45,590 nucleotides of DNA. Source: Obelidium mucronatum (Eukaryota > Chytridiomycota > Chytridiomycetes > Chytridiales > Chytriomycetaceae). The stretch spans positions 1 to 45,590 of the forward strand of contig JAIVFH010000223.1 in NCBI GenBank assembly GCA_025765595.1. Reading direction: 5' to 3'. The position numbers were made by a program, and so were the translations under genes. The notes beneath the pieces are model-generated. The model worked only from the letters and a program-made list of their open reading frames with translations, made no database searches and was not told the DNA's origin. Positions 1 to 12,885 of the stretch are shown here, one piece after another; within the stretch, counting starts at the first letter, position 1; each line of letters begins with the position of its first letter.

Positions 1-3000
1 CCAATACGTGTTGGCTGGTTCCTTGACCAACTTGGACGTCTTGCGTCGCACCTTGAACAAGATCAAGAGCCTCAACTTGAAACTTTATTGAATTGGTGCG
101 CACCAAGACTCTTGCCGAAATTGAGACTGTTTTGGATGATATTTGCGATGAAGCACTTGCTGGTGCCAAGGCCAAGAAGATTGCCGACGGTGGCCTCGTT
201 GTTCCAGAGCGTGGTGTTGCCACGATCCCACTCCCGGGTATCGACGTTCCATTCCACTCGAGCTTCTTGTTGAATGGAGTTGCTCCCTTCAGAGAGATTT
301 TGAGAAAGTCGTTTGACCCATCCCGATTGAATGTGAAGCTTCTTGCATGGAAAGTACATTCCAAACTTGACTGCGATTCCATTCAGCATCAGCAAGGAAT
401 ACTTTGAAATGACGTACAAGCAGACCAAGTCTGTCCCATTGAAGGAGACTTTGGAAAGTTGGGATGAAGCCAAGAACGCCACTGCAGTTGGGCAACAGAT
501 TTTGGGATGGACTCTTTTGGTGGAATTGTTGGCGTACCAATTCGCGTCTCCAGTTCGTTGGATTGAGACCCAGGATTTGATCTTCAAGAACTTTGAGGTG
601 GAGAGATTGATTGAAGTGGGACCCAACCCGGTTTTGACTGGAATGGCGATTCGTACTTTGAAGATGAAGTATGAGGCTTATGATGATGCTGTGACTCGTC
701 GCCGTGTGCAGTTGTGTACTAGTAAGGATCGTAAGGATATTTACTACGAATTTGAGGATGCTGCTGTTGAGGAGGCTGCTGCTGCTCCTGCTGCTGCGGC
801 CTCTGCTGCTCCTGTTGCTGCTGCCGCTGCTCCAGTTGTTGTTGCTGCTCCAGTTGCTGCTGCCCCAGCTGCTGCTGCTGGTGCCGTTGGGTGAGTAACA
901 ATTTTTTTTTTCATTTTTTTCTGTTTGCTGAGTCTTGTTTTCTGTGTTAGTGATGCTCCAATCACTGCCGGTGAAATCTTGTACGCCTTGATTGCGCACA
1001 AGCTCAAGAAGCCATTGGCTGAAATCGCACCAACCAAGTCCATCAAGGACCTTGTCGGAGGAAAGTCGACTCTCCAAAACGAAATCTTGGGAGACCTCGG
1101 TGCTGAATTCGGAAACGTGTTGGCTGAAAAGGCCGAAGAGCTTCCACTCAAGGAAGTTGCCACCGCCCTCCAGAACAACCACTCTGGAAACTTGGGTAAG
1201 ACCAGTACTACCTTGGTCACCAAGTTGGTCAGTGCCAAGATGCCCGCTGGATTCGGTATGAATGCTGTCAAGGGACACTTGAAGGCTGCTTTCGGTCTTG
1301 GTCCAAAGCGTTCTGAAGGTGTTTTGGTTCACGGTTTGACTGTTGAGCCAGCTGCTCGTCTTGCTAGTGAGGCGGAAGCTAAGGCGTGGTTGGACAGTGC
1401 TGCTCAAGGTTACAGTGCCAAGGTTGGTGTTGCTCTTGGTTCTGCTGGAGCTGCTGCCGCCCCAGCTGCCGCTGCTGTTTCCTTTGCTGCTGGACCTGCT
1501 GCTGTTGGACCAATTAGGTTTGTTTTTTGTTTGTGGTGAATTGGCGGTTTTGCTAAAATTTCTCTTTGAAGCGATGTTCCATTGTCTGCTTCTGAAGTCT
1601 TGTTTGTTTTGATTGCCCACAAGCTCAAGAAGCCACTTGCTGAAGTCTCTGGATCTGCCACCATCAAGGGACTTGTTGGAGGAAAGTCCACTCTCCAGAA
1701 CGAAATCTTGGGAGACCTTGGCGCTGAATTTGGAAACGTTCTTGCCGACAAGGCTGAAGAAGTCCCATTGAGCGAAGTCGCTCAAGCCATTCAGAACAAC
1801 TTCTCTGGAAACTTGGGTAAGACTTCTTCGGGACACATCAACAAGTTGGTCAGTGCCAAGATGCCAGCTGGTTTCGGTATGAACGCCGTCAAGGCCCACT
1901 TGAACGCTACCTATGGATTGGGACCAAAGAGATCCGAGGGAGTTCTTCTCCACGGTTTGACTTTGGAACCAGCCGCCCGTCTCGGAAGTGAAGGAGAAGC
2001 CAAGGCCTGGTTGGATGGCGCCGCTGCTGCTTACGCTGCCAAGTCTGGAATCTCTCTTGGAGGAGGTGCCTCTGCTGGTGGGGTTGCTGTTGCTGGGGGA
2101 GCTGTCATGAACTCTGAAGAGTTCAACCTCCAAAAGCTCAAGACCGATCTGTTGATTCGTTCCCAGATGGAGCAATTTGCCAAGTACTTGGACATTGACC
2201 TCCTCGGCCACGCTGAAGTTCTTACCGCTCAAAAGGAAGAACGCCAGGCCCTCCAAAGCCAAGTCGACCTCTGGAACGCTGAGCACGGAGACTTTTACGA
2301 AAACGGAATCAAGCCAGCCTTCACTAAGCTCAAGGCCCGTACCTTCGACTCTAGCTGGAACTTGGGCTCGTCAAGATGCTCTCCAATTGTACTACGACAT
2401 TATCTTTGGTCGTATCACCAGTGTTGACCGTGAGTTGATGAACCAATGTGTCCACTTGATGAACCGTGCCGAGGACTACGAAAGCTTGATCTCTTTCATG
2501 GAGTACTACATCAACAACTGCCCAGTCGAAAAGGGTGAAAACTACGCTCGTGTCCAAGAGTTGGGTAAAATCTTGTTGGACAACTGCAAGGCTGCTTTGA
2601 ACAGTGACCCAGTTTACAAGAACAGTTGGGTTTTTCATTCACTTCTTTGCTTATAATTTTTTGTGCTAATTATTTTTATCTAGTTGCCTACCGCCCAACC
2701 AAGCCAAAGACTACTGTTTCTGAATCTGGAACTCTTATCTACAAGGAAGAGCGCCGCACTGCTACCAACATGAAGGAATACGTCAAGGACATGAAGACTG
2801 GTTCCGAGTTGACCAAGGTTACAAAGGCTGCTGCCCCAGCTGGTTTGGACACCAAGTTTGACGAATTGAAGGCTATTCTCGATGCTTCCGACAAGAACCT
2901 GGATGCCGCTTCTCGTGACAAGCTTGCTGCCATCTTTGGTGAAGTCAAGGATCTCTTGAAGACTGACAACGAGTTTGACGGGTGAATACCTTCCATTCCT

Positions 3001-6000
3001 TCACCTCAAGCGTCGTAATGCGGATGAGCCAACCCACTGGGAAGCCGATGCTGCCTTGACCAAGTCTTACTTTGAAGTCTTGGCTAGCATTGCCGCCGAC
3101 GGTGTTTCCTTCAAGAACAAGACTGTTCTCATCACTGGATGTGGAAAGGACTCCATCGGTGTTGAAATCTTGAAGGCTCTCTTGTCTGGTGGTAGCTTGC
3201 GTCTTGGTTACCACTTCTAGCTTCTCCAGAAGTGCCACTGAGTACTACCGCTCCATCTACGAAAGACACGGTTCCAAGGGATCTCGTTTGGTTCGTTGTG
3301 CCATTCAATGCCGGTTCCCTCCAGGACACCAAGTCCCTCATTGAGTACATCTACGACAAGGACCCCAAGAATGGTTTGGGTTGGGACTTGGACTTTGTTA
3401 TTCCATTTGCTGCCATCTCTGTGCAAGGTCGTGAAATTGATGGAATCGATTCCAGATCTGAGTTGGCTCACCGTATCATGCTTACCAACTTGGTGAGATT
3501 GATGGGAGAAATCAAGATCCAGAAGCAGAAGATGGCTTACGACACTCGTCCAGCTGCTGTTATGTTGCCATTGTCTCCAAACCACGGTACTTTTGGAGGA
3601 GATGGTTTGTACGGAGAATCCAAGATTGGATTGGAAACCCTCCTCAACAGATTCCACGCCGAAGGATGGAAGAACTACCTCACTATTATCGGAGCTGTTA
3701 TCGGATGGACTCGTGGAACTGGTCTCATGTCCAGCAACGACATTGTCGCTGAGGGTATTGAAAGTTTGGGTGCCAGAACTTTCTCCAATCACGAAATGGC
3801 CTTTAACTTGATTGGTCTTCTCCACCCATCGATCGTCAAGCTCTCGTACACTGAGCCACTCTGGGCTGATCTTAACGGTGGTCTCTCCAACGTCAAGGAC
3901 CTGGACAAGTTCTCCTTCTCCTTGCGTAAGGAACTCATGGAAACTTCCGAAATTCGTCGTGCTATTGCCCACGAAAAGTCTTTGGACGAAAAGACCACCA
4001 AGGGCCCAGCCAAGCAGGTCACTGCCAGAGTCACCCCACGTGCCAACTTGAAGTTTGCCTTCCCAGAGCTTCCAAAGACTCAGAACTTGACCCACCTCCG
4101 TAACACTCTTGACTTGGAGAAGGTTGTTGTTGTTACTGGTTTTGGTGAAGTTGGACCATGGGGTTCTTCCAGAACCCGTTGGGAGATGGAATCTACTGGT
4201 GAATTCTCATTGGAAGGTTGTATCGAAATGGCATGGATGATGGGCTTCATCAAGTTCCACAATGGACCATTTGAAGAAGCTTCCTTCCTACTCTGGATGG
4301 ATTGATGTTGCTTCTCAAGAGCCAGTCATGGACTTTGAAGTCAAGAAGAAGTACGAGAAGAAGATTCTGGAGCACACTGGTATTCGTTTGATCGGTAAGT
4401 TAAAATATATTTTGGACGATGTTGATTGTTAGTTCGATACTGACTTTTTGAAATTTTCCAGAGCCGGAGCTTTTCAATGGTTACAACCCCAACAAGAAGA
4501 TGCTTCTCCAGGAAGTCATTGTTACCACTGAAATGGCACCAATCGAAGCGTCCAAGGAGGAGGCTGACGCATTTCAAGCTTGCTCACGGTGCTAACGCCA
4601 TCATTGAGGAAGTTGACGGCGCTTACTTTGTCCGTCTCAAGAAGGGTGCCAACATCTACCTTCCAAAGGCGCTTCGCTTCGACCGTCTTGTTGCTGGTCA
4701 AATTCCAACTGGATGGGACGCTAAGCGTTACGGAATTCCAGACGATATTGTCAGCCAAGTCGACCCAGTTACTCTTTACACCCTTGTCGCCACCGTTGAA
4801 GCCTTGATCACTTCTGGTGTGACTGATCCATACGAGTTCTACCAGTACGTTCACGTTTCTGAAGTCGGTAACACTTCTGGAGGTGGTATGGGTGGTATGA
4901 GAGCCATGCAGAAGATCTTTAAGGTTGGTAATCGTGAGATTTTTTATCCCGGTGCTGAAGAATATCTTGTTTAGGAGCGTTATGTCGACAAGCCAGTTCA
5001 ACAAGATATCCTTCAGGAATCTTTCATCAACACCATGGCTGCTTGGGTCAACATGCTTTTGCTGTCTTCATCTGGTCCAATTAAGACCCCAGTCGGAGCT
5101 TGTGCTACCGCTGCTGAGTCTGTCGACATTGCCTACGACACCATTATCAGTGGAAAGGCTCGTATCGTTCTTTGTGGTGGATTCGATGACTTCCAAGAAG
5201 AAGGATCCCAGGAATTCGCCAACATGAAGGCCACTTCCAACTCTGTTGAAGAGTTTGCCAAGGGAAGAGAGCCAAGAGACATGTGTCGCCCAGCTACTGA
5301 CACTCGTTCCGGTTTCATGGAAGCCCAGGGAGCTGGTATCCACGTCATTATGACTGCCGACTTGGCCATCAAGATGGGAGTTCCAATCCGTGCTGTTATT
5401 GCCGCTGTGAACACTGCTACTGACAAGAACGGACGTTCAGTCCCAGCTCCAGGTCAAGGTATCCTCACTTCAGCTCGTGAGCACCACGGAAAGTTCACCA
5501 GCCCATTGTTGAACTTCGAGTACCGCTCCAAGCAGCTTAAGCGTGAGAGAGAACACGTCAAGTCTTGGGTCGCCAAGGAGTACGAAGCTCTCGCTGATGA
5601 AGTTGAAGAGCGCAAGAAGAACGGCGAAACCGACTTGGACGAGTTCGTCAAGTTCCGTACCGACTTCATTGAAAGAGAAGGAGTCCGCAAGGAGAAGGCT
5701 GCGCTCAACACTTGGAGCCACGAATGGTGGAAGAAGGATTCAAGCATCTCCCCACTTAAGGGAGCTCTTGCTACCTTTGGTTTGACTGTCGACGACATTG
5801 GTGTTGCTTCCTTCCACGGAACTGGTACTAAGGCTAATGACTATAATGAGTCTTCCGCCTTGAACCAGCAAATGGAGCACCTTGGTAGAAGCAAGGGTAA
5901 CGTCTTGCCATCAGTCTTCCAAAAGTACCTCACTGGTCACCCCAAGGGAGCCGCTGCTGCATGGATGTTGAACGGAGTTCTTCAAGTTCTCGAAACTGGT

Positions 6001-6879
6001 ATTATTCCAGGAAACCGCAACTTGGATAACACCGAGGACCGCCTCTCCAAGTTCCGTCACATTATTTACACTTCCCGTACCATCCAAACTGATGGTGTTA
6101 AGGCTGGTATCTTGAAGTCCTTTGGTTTCGGTCAAGCTGGTGGTGAAGTCCTTGTCTTGCACCCAGACTACGTCTTTGCTGCCATGGAATCTAACGACTA
6201 TGCTTCTTACCGCACTCGTCGTGAATCTCGTCAAATTGCCTCTTACAGATACTACCATGAAGCCTTGACTGGAGTTGCTCCATTTGTCCGCGTAAAGAAC
6301 GCCGCACCATACACAGATGCCCAACAATCTAGCGTCTACTTGAACCCACTTGCCAGAGCTTCGCGCGATACCGCTGGCAGCTGGTCATTCAATGAAAAGG
6401 GCATCAAGAATGACACTCTCCGCACTACTCCAGCTGAAGTTGAAGTCACCCAAGCATTAATTGCTGCCGCCTCTCAAGTTGTACCCGCCAACGCAGGCCA
6501 AGGTGTTGGAGTTGATGTTCAATTAATTTCTGAAGTCAACACCGAGAACACTGTCTTCATCGAGCGCAACTTCACCGCTGCTGAAATCGCGTACTGCACT
6601 GGATCTTCTTCTGCTCAATCTAGCTTTGCTGGGAGATGGGCCGCCAAGGAGGCCGTTGTCAAGGCTGTCTCATCATTGTCTACTGGAGCACCTGTCTGGA
6701 CTAAGGGAAGTGCCGCTCCACTGGCAGAGATCGAAGTGCTTAGGGAAGAGGGCAAGGCCCCAGTAGTTGTCTTCCACGGTGATGCTAAGGCAGCTGTTCA
6801 AAAGGCCGGGGTCAAGAACGTCAAGATCACAATCAGCCACTCTGGATCCTACGCCGTTGCTGTGGCCATTGCTGAGTAA
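1..6879 (+). CDS. Fungal type I fatty acid synthase, fused beta-alpha chain, 3' part (5' end outside window)
   Basis: Makes long-chain acyl-CoA in the cytosolic FAS barrel. Domains in order: end of the malonyl/palmitoyl transferase (1-~710, with the His-containing [10 protein letters not shown] motif), Ala-rich linker, ACP1 (951-1517), ACP2 (1572-~2060), ketoreductase (~2990-4120, with [11 protein letters not shown] and [11 protein letters not shown]), ketosynthase (~4120-6170; Cys in GACATAAES, His in FHGTGTK and TGHPKGAA) and a C-terminal phosphopantetheinyl transferase (~6500-6879). In yeast the beta chain ends and alpha begins inside the transferase domain. Here that stretch is continuous, so the two chains are fused. 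Introns read as 891-950, 1518-1571, 2625-2683, 4395-4461 and 4924-4974. Eight single extra bases break the frame near 82, 347, 2362, 2981, 3194, 3294, 4271 and 4573, while protein conservation continues on both sides of each. Codon use is strongly biased (CCA, GGA, TTG), as in a highly expressed gene. Stop TAA at 6877. Confidence 0.95.
951..2060 (+). other. Tandem duplicated acyl-carrier-protein exons of the FAS
   Basis: Two ACP modules lie in tandem. Each carries the phosphopantetheine-attachment serine in the motif [11 protein letters not shown]. They share long identical stretches, for example [16 protein letters not shown], and both are followed by Ala-rich linkers. The first occupies its own exon, 951-1517, bounded by introns in the same phase (phase 2 on both sides, before DAPITAGE and DVPLSASE). 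The exon is 567 nt, exactly 189 codons. This is the footprint of a duplicated exon. Tandem ACPs are known in some basidiomycete FAS enzymes. Confidence 0.9.
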
Positions 6880-7154
6880 ATTATGTGGTTTTTATTTTAC
6901 GCCAAATATTCTTGTACACTTATAACATTTTCATGTTGCTTCTTTTTTTCTCTTTCATCCCATGATTTCGAAAGTAACTTTCTTTCATTCTGTTTTGTTG
7001 TTTCTTTTGCTGTTTCTTGCTGATAATATAGTTGCTGATATTGTTGGCCTTTAAATGAGTTTTCGCCCAACTTCAAACTCTCTGTACTAATTAGAAAAAA
7101 CTTTTCACCATGGGTCCTTTCTTCTTTATGTAAAAAAAATGGAATTGTTTCACA

Positions 7155-8300
7155 ATGGACCGAGCAACAGCAACCGTCGCCACCTTGGACCCGTCCTCGG
7201 AAACGCACAAGACCCTCAATGCAATGCTGCACGGTCCAGGGCTTCACGGAGATGCCAATTTCGCAGCGACTCGACTGGTTGTTGCCAATCAAATCAACGC
7301 CGCTAACGACTTGGATGGCTTAGCATCCCAATACCACTCCTACTTCTTCAAGCCGCTATTGTCTAAAGGGGGTGGCTCGCCATTAGGTTCTTCTGACGGA
7401 GACTCGGACTCCTTATCGAACTCTCCTGACTCAGCCGGAACGTCACGACGGAAGAGAAGTTCTTATGGTGGCACTTCAAGCTCTCCTCTTTCTGGTTCCC
7501 CAAGAAACTCTACTTCAAAGAAAGTTTCATTGGCTGGGAGCTCCAGTCCCAAACATAAAAAAAAAATTCATCGAAAGGATGCAGTCAGAAAAGCGGTCCG
7601 GGAAAGGGATGGAGGAAAGTGTGTCTTGACTGGCCACATTGACGCTGTGGGAGTTTCGGATAAACCCCGAGGATTTCAGGTGATTGAAATCAAACGACCA
7701 ACAACCCAAACAGAATGTCAACTACCCTATTAGGTTTAGGTTGCACATATTGTGCCACATAGTCTCATTAATCAAACCCATGACGTCCGCCAATTTATTC
7801 AAGCTCTTTTTCCATGGCTTCCAGCTGACTTCTTTACCACCATTGACACTTGCGAAAATGCAATTCTTCTCAGCAGCACAGCACATAGTTTATTCGGAAA
7901 CTTTGATTGGTTTATTGAGATGGATGAGAACAAAGACACTAATCTGTCTGTGTATCGCGCGATGCAGGTGGAGAACAATGGGTTATTGAAGGATCATACG
8001 ACTGGTCGTTGGGTTGCGTATCCGTTTGGATTCGGAGGACACTACAAGAGCTCATACAATCAGCCTCTTTTCATTGGTACGTTGCATTCGAGACCAGCTA
8101 AACTCTTTGTCAAGATGCATGAGCTGATTGCGCGTATTGTTCACATGAGAGGTGGCGCCGAGGCATTGGCGGGATACTTGGAGGATGAGGACGAGGACGA
8201 GGTTGATTTCTTGATGGATTCAACTGAAATGACTGTTGATGAAAAAGTGCATCGGTTCTTGGACCAGACTTCGTCAACAACGTTAAATGGAATTTTTTAA
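7155..8300 (+). CDS. HNH nuclease-like protein (HNH_2 family)
   Basis: Two exons, joined by removing 7680-7739 (GT...TTTAG, 60 nt, phase 0), give an open frame of about 361 residues. The first ~150 residues are Ser/Gly-rich and low in complexity. The C-terminal half matches the fungal HNH_2 pattern: a CVLTG element near residue 157, AHIVPHS just after the splice junction, then a long gap to an Asn and His pair in ENAILLSSTAHSLFG. An acidic run (EDEDEDE) sits near the C terminus. The family is expanded in fungi and its biological role is mostly unknown; a metal-dependent nuclease fold is the family expectation. No frame break was found. The start ATG at 7155 is the first in frame. The 275 bp upstream back to the FAS stop is AT-rich and holds no gene. 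Confidence 0.8.
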
Positions 8301-8457
8301 GCAATCGTATAGTACTAGATTAAGTGGGCACATAGTTTTCCTATCTTCCTAAGACTTTATCCTGGCAATGTGGCATACTTTTTGAATAGTCCTTTTTGTT
8401 CGCAAAAGCAAAAATGCAACCAAGATATTATTCTAAATGAGCATTGTTTTATTATTT

Positions 8458-10804
8458 TCATTCTGCATCTACAGGTGTTATCCTGACTCGCCCGTCAGCG
8501 CTTAATCCAGCTCGAACCCCATGTGCCGCAAGACCTTCATTCTGCCCTTCAGGAAGCCCAACTGCTTCCATCGACTCAATCAGAGTTTGATTTTCCTTGT
8601 TTCCATCACACAAGTTTCGAATCGCAAACACTGCCCACTCCTTGACAACTATTTGCCACAAAGGTCAGGAAAAACGTAAAAAAAAATCCAACCGCACTAC
8701 TCACATGGATTCGAATCATCAATAATACAATGACTCAAGACAACCGGAATCCCACCAACCAGTCGAACTTGATCCTGCGCCTCTTTACACATGAAGGAAA
8801 CATTCGAAATCACTTTGATGGAGTCCCCCTTCATCATATAAAGTCCCTTTGTTACAACCTGCACCAATTGTTCCGTTTTTTCATCTTTTACTTCTTGGAT
8901 TTTGGGTGACGCGGTGGCTGCTGCGGCGGCGCCGTACGTTTTCCCAATCCCACCAACAAGTGGGGGTTGGATTTTCCCAGCAACAACCAACAGTTTCACA
9001 ATGGAATCAATGAGCCCGAGACTCGTGATCCATTTCCTGCGGATATTCATGGCTAGTTCTTCAGTGATTCCCGCATTGTCCAGGGTTGGCGGTCGCAGTG
9101 CAGACGACCAGCAAGTGCACGGATCCGTTACTGCTGTGACAGCAGCTTCTCGTGAAACTTGCTCGGCACCGCCCAAAATCCGACTGAAATACGCAAGCAA
9201 CAAGACGAGTCCTTCCAAATCGGAACCAATACCATCAATTGACGTGGAAGAGGAGGAGGCGGCCCCATCGACATCCATTGAATCATCTGTAGTTGCTGTT
9301 GATGCCGAAGATTTCAATGACGAGATTGCATTTGAAAACCGTTCCAAAGAAGAAACCAATACAGCCATTAACGAAACGACAGTCTTGAGGTACGAGTCTC
9401 CCCACAACAATGTCCCTGTGCTCTGTGCCGACATGTCTCCGTCAACGAGCTTCAAGAAGACAACATGTGCTCTATTCAGAGTATTCAAATAAATTTTTTT
9501 GCTGTCGTTGGTATCGGTTGGGGCTGTTTCCTTATCCAAGAGACAGAGAGACTTGAAAACGTGACTCGGTTGGCAGGGACTGTGGTCAGAGTTTTGAAGA
9601 TTGCATAGATGATATCAAAGTTGTCGGTTTCAGATGATGAGGAAGTGGATTCCTGTTGTTGATGTGGCTGCTCTGAATCGATTTGCGTGAGAATTTTAAA
9701 GAGTAATTTCCGGCCAAGTGGCGTTTGGATAATCAGTGAGCTGTAAATGGCTTGGGTAAGTTTCAAAAGGTAATATTCCTGACAGGATTATCGAACCTTC
9801 GTTTCGAGTCATTGAAGATACAGTTGTATACACACAGTAACACATATTTGACGGTTTTCGGATCAGAAGTATCCAATAGAGTTCTAGAAAAAAACGGACT
9901 CTGACTTTAAATTACACAGTCCCAAGAAAGGCATATTCAAGAGTTTTACATCAAAAGGGTGCTGTCTCCAAAGAATCGATGGCCATATTTTGTTTTGAAC
10001 GATTGGATTTGACGTCATCATATTGGCTAGACATTGGATACCCATTTGAATACAAGTGTAGGCTGTGTTGAGTTTGCGATTTGAAATCAATGGACCAATC
10101 CCTGTTTGAACAAACAACGTACCAACAGCTTTTATATCGGGACAAGAATTGTATTTGTTGGTTTGCAACCAAAGCCCGAGATGGGACATAATCTCTTCGA
10201 GTGTTTTGTAGCATCCAGATTGACTTCAAGAGAAGGTTAGCGATCAAAAGAAACACAAAACAAAAACAAAACGAACCACGCCAGGATCTGGTTCTCGGGT
10301 ACAGCGGCACACAGATTCCGAACAAAATGGAAGGCGGCCGTGGTCAACTCTGAGGCGCTGCTTGCCGCCTTCCAGCTAGAGTATCCGCACTGGCCTGCGC
10401 TGCCGCTACTGCTGTCAGAGCAAGACGCCTGCGGGTCGACGGTAAAAACGCTGGTGATTGAGTCTCTGAGAGTTGCAAACAAGCGGGCAACGAGCGGGAA
10501 CAGCGCAGGGATGATGCCGAGCTTCTTTCTGTCAGCCGTTTGAAGTCAGAAGCGAGTCGAAGGGAGAGCCAGATAGATAGAAGAAAGACGAGAGAACACA
10601 GAAAGAAGAAAGAAGAGAGAAGAGAGAAGAAAGATAGAAGAACAAAGTAACACACCGCAGCGCCTCGTTGCGACTCACAAGCCGCGCAAACTCGCGCAGC
10701 TTCGCGGCGGCGGCGGCGTCCGCAAGCGGCGCGTCGGAAACAGCGGCTTCGAACGCCGCAAAACAGCGCAGCGCTTCGCTCTCAGTGGCGAATTCGCTGT
10801 CCAT
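8458..10804 (-). CDS. Ataxin-10-like armadillo-repeat protein
   Basis: A multi-exon minus-strand gene starting at ATG 10804. Recognisable blocks are a GC-rich Ala-rich first exon (10804-~10650), a helical block with HFVRNLCAAVPENQ (10340-10260), further helical exons (~10200-9890 and ~9880-9485), a long exon to 8705, and a last exon 8648-8458. The last junction (intron 8704-8649) creates NPFVKEWAVFAIRNL, a very close match to the ataxin-10 C-terminal domain, which gives the family call. Ataxin-10 proteins are armadillo-fold scaffolds implicated in neuronal survival in animals and cytokinesis in fungi (family knowledge). The frame changes once near 9520 without an obvious intron, so either a base is wrong there or the exon is misread. 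Exon borders before 9890 are approximate. Confidence 0.75.
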
Positions 10805-10858
10805 TCTTTGATTTGTTTTTGGTTTTTTAGTTTGATTTCAAAGAATCAAGAAAATCAA
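10805..10858. promoter_or_regulatory. Very short divergent intergenic region
   Basis: Only 54 bp separate the ataxin-10-like start codon (minus) from the F-box/LRR start codon (plus). The stretch is T-rich on the plus strand. If both genes are expressed they must share a bidirectional promoter, or use transcription starts within each other's 5' region. No TATA element is evident. Confidence 0.45.
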
Positions 10859-12247
10859 ATGCACACTGGTCTCGAAAACTGTCCGTCTGAAATCATTGTC
10901 GATATCTTTAGTTGGATTGAACCAAAGCTAGTTGTCCAATTCAGGCTTCTGTCAAAATCTTTCGATGCTTACTTGAGCTCGAACCGCTTTTGCTTTGATG
11001 AATCTGAAAAGGTTCCCCCCAATCAACAAGTGGCAGACCAGACTCACAGAGAAAGAAGCTACTCTCCTTGTCAAATCTTCTGTTGGCTACCGATCCGCCT
11101 TCCCTTCTTTCTGTGGGCATGTCACTGATATCTTTTTGCAGTTGCATGATGATGGCAAGTTTGCTCAACGCCTGCTTCCTGATCAGTTAGCTGAAATCAT
11201 TCAGCTGAAATCCCTGAGTCTATGGTCTTGCGGTTTTTCGGGTAGGATCCCTCATACTCTCGGAGGGCTCAGCCAACTGACAAGACTGGAGCTCCCTTCA
11301 AATCATTCTGGATTCCGTCTTTGGGAAGTCTTGCTCAGCTAAACCGTTTGGATTTGAGATCCAATCAACTCACTGGTCCGATTCCTGAAGCAATTGCCCG
11401 TCTTGCACATTTAGAACGCTTAAATCTATCCCACAACCTGCTGTCTGGAATTATCCCAGAAACATTGGGAGATCTTGTCCAATTGAAAGAGTTGGATATC
11501 TCTTGCAATGAACTTGATGGAAGTATTCCCAATACGCTTGGCAGCCTTGTTCAGTTGAGACGCTTGTTGTTGGGTTTCAACAACCTCACAGGATGTATTC
11601 CTGACTCGTTCGGAAATCTAGTAAGACTAGAAGGGATGTTTTTGGGTGGAAAAGATTATGGGGAAGCCAAACTAACAGGACCGATCCCTGATAGTTTTGG
11701 GAACCTTGTCGAGTTACAGTTTCTGTGTTTACGCGACAATCAACTCTCCGGAACAATCACCGTCTTGGGGAAATTGACCAAGCTGAAGAAACTTGATTTG
11801 GAGATGAACCAGTTGACAGGAACGCTGGCGCATGTTGGTTTTGAAAACCTTGTCAATTTGACCGAGTTGAATTTAGCTGAGAATCGCCTGGTTGGGGAGA
11901 TTCCTGATTTGGGTGCTTTGAAAAAGATGAATTCATTGGTTCTTGCATACAATGGGCTGACTGGACCAATTCCCGACTCCCTATCACGCATGCTGGACTT
12001 GACGTGTTTGGACTTGTCACATAACCAGTTGACTGGGCCTATACCTGATTCGATCGGCTTACTCCGTCAGCTGGAATATCTTAATGTCTCGGCAAATCGT
12101 CTCACTGGATCGATTCCCTCAAGTTTTGATGGTCTTCACAAATTGACAAGCCTTTTTGTTGAAGATAATTTGTTGGAAGTTGAGACTTTTTCAGATGATT
12201 TGCAAAGTTCATTAGAGGTGAACTGGAATGCAGCATTTGGAGAATGA
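10859..12247 (+). pseudogene. F-box plus plant-type LRR protein, copy 1 (two frame breaks)
   Basis: The N terminus has an F-box-like segment, EIIVDIFSWIEPKLVVQF, of the type that binds Skp1 in SCF ubiquitin ligases. A linker follows, then about 12 leucine-rich repeats of the plant-specific 24-residue type (LxxLxLxxNxLTGxIPxxLGxL), which run to a stop at 12245. The frame is broken by one extra base near 10982 and by a one-base loss near 11310, where one repeat is also shortened. The last 300 residues (11321-12247) are completely open. No signal peptide or membrane segment is seen, which fits a cytosolic substrate-recruiting protein rather than a surface receptor. It could be a live gene with sequencing errors or a young pseudogene. 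It lies tail-to-tail with copy 2. Confidence 0.75.
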
Positions 12248-12434
12248 GGGGGGGTGTGACGGCTGTTGTTGAAGTGAATAGTTCAAATAGTGATAGATAC
12301 AGATGCGGTGTTGGTTTTCGGAGAGAATAAGGGACTAGTTTATTCTCCCCGTCACCCCAACCCTTACGATTTCAGAATAAATCTTTTATAATATTGATGA
12401 CTAAAAGCAATCAAAAACACTCATTTTATCAACA
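12248..12434. terminator. Shared 3' region of two convergent LRR copies
   Basis: Intergenic 187 bp between the stops of copy 1 (plus) and copy 2 (minus). It contains a plus-strand AATAAA near 12376 and T/A-rich sequence. It probably supplies the polyadenylation signals of both genes. No other feature is seen. Confidence 0.4.
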
Positions 12435-12885
12435 TCACACTTTAAACCCCAAATGAATTTGTCGAGATGTGCCAAGTTGCTGAGACAAACCCACAGAAAT
12501 ACTAGCATCTGTCCACTGATTATTTCTCACATTCAGGTATTCAAGCTCACCAAGACTCTCAAAACAGGGCGGAATCCGTCCCGTGAACTGATTTCCAGAA
12601 ACATCAAGACTCTCCAACTCACAGAGTGAACCAATAGTATCAGGAAGGGTGCCCGTGAGCTGGTTATCCGATAAGTCCAGAAGCTTTAAACTTTTTAGGT
12701 CCCCAATCCACTCAGGGATGACTCCAATCAGCTCATTGCTTGCTAGATTCAAAGACTCAATTGATTCCAAACCACTCAAAACAGGAATCTCTCCAGAAAA
12801 TTGATTTGCTGATAAATTCAGCACAGCCAAGTTTACAAGCTGCCCTAGACCAATTTCGGACAGCGAGCCTGTTAACTGGTTATTG

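Noticed and set aside
289..2286. 665-codon minus-strand open frame across the FAS
   Set aside because: It is the antisense shadow of highly biased FAS codons, is Ser/Asn-rich with no recognisable domain, and ignores the splice signals of the sense gene.
1..6879. FAS as a pseudogene
   Set aside because: Eight frame breaks would normally suggest decay, but there are no in-frame nonsense changes, splice sites are intact, codon bias is strong and all catalytic motifs are kept. Consensus error is more likely.
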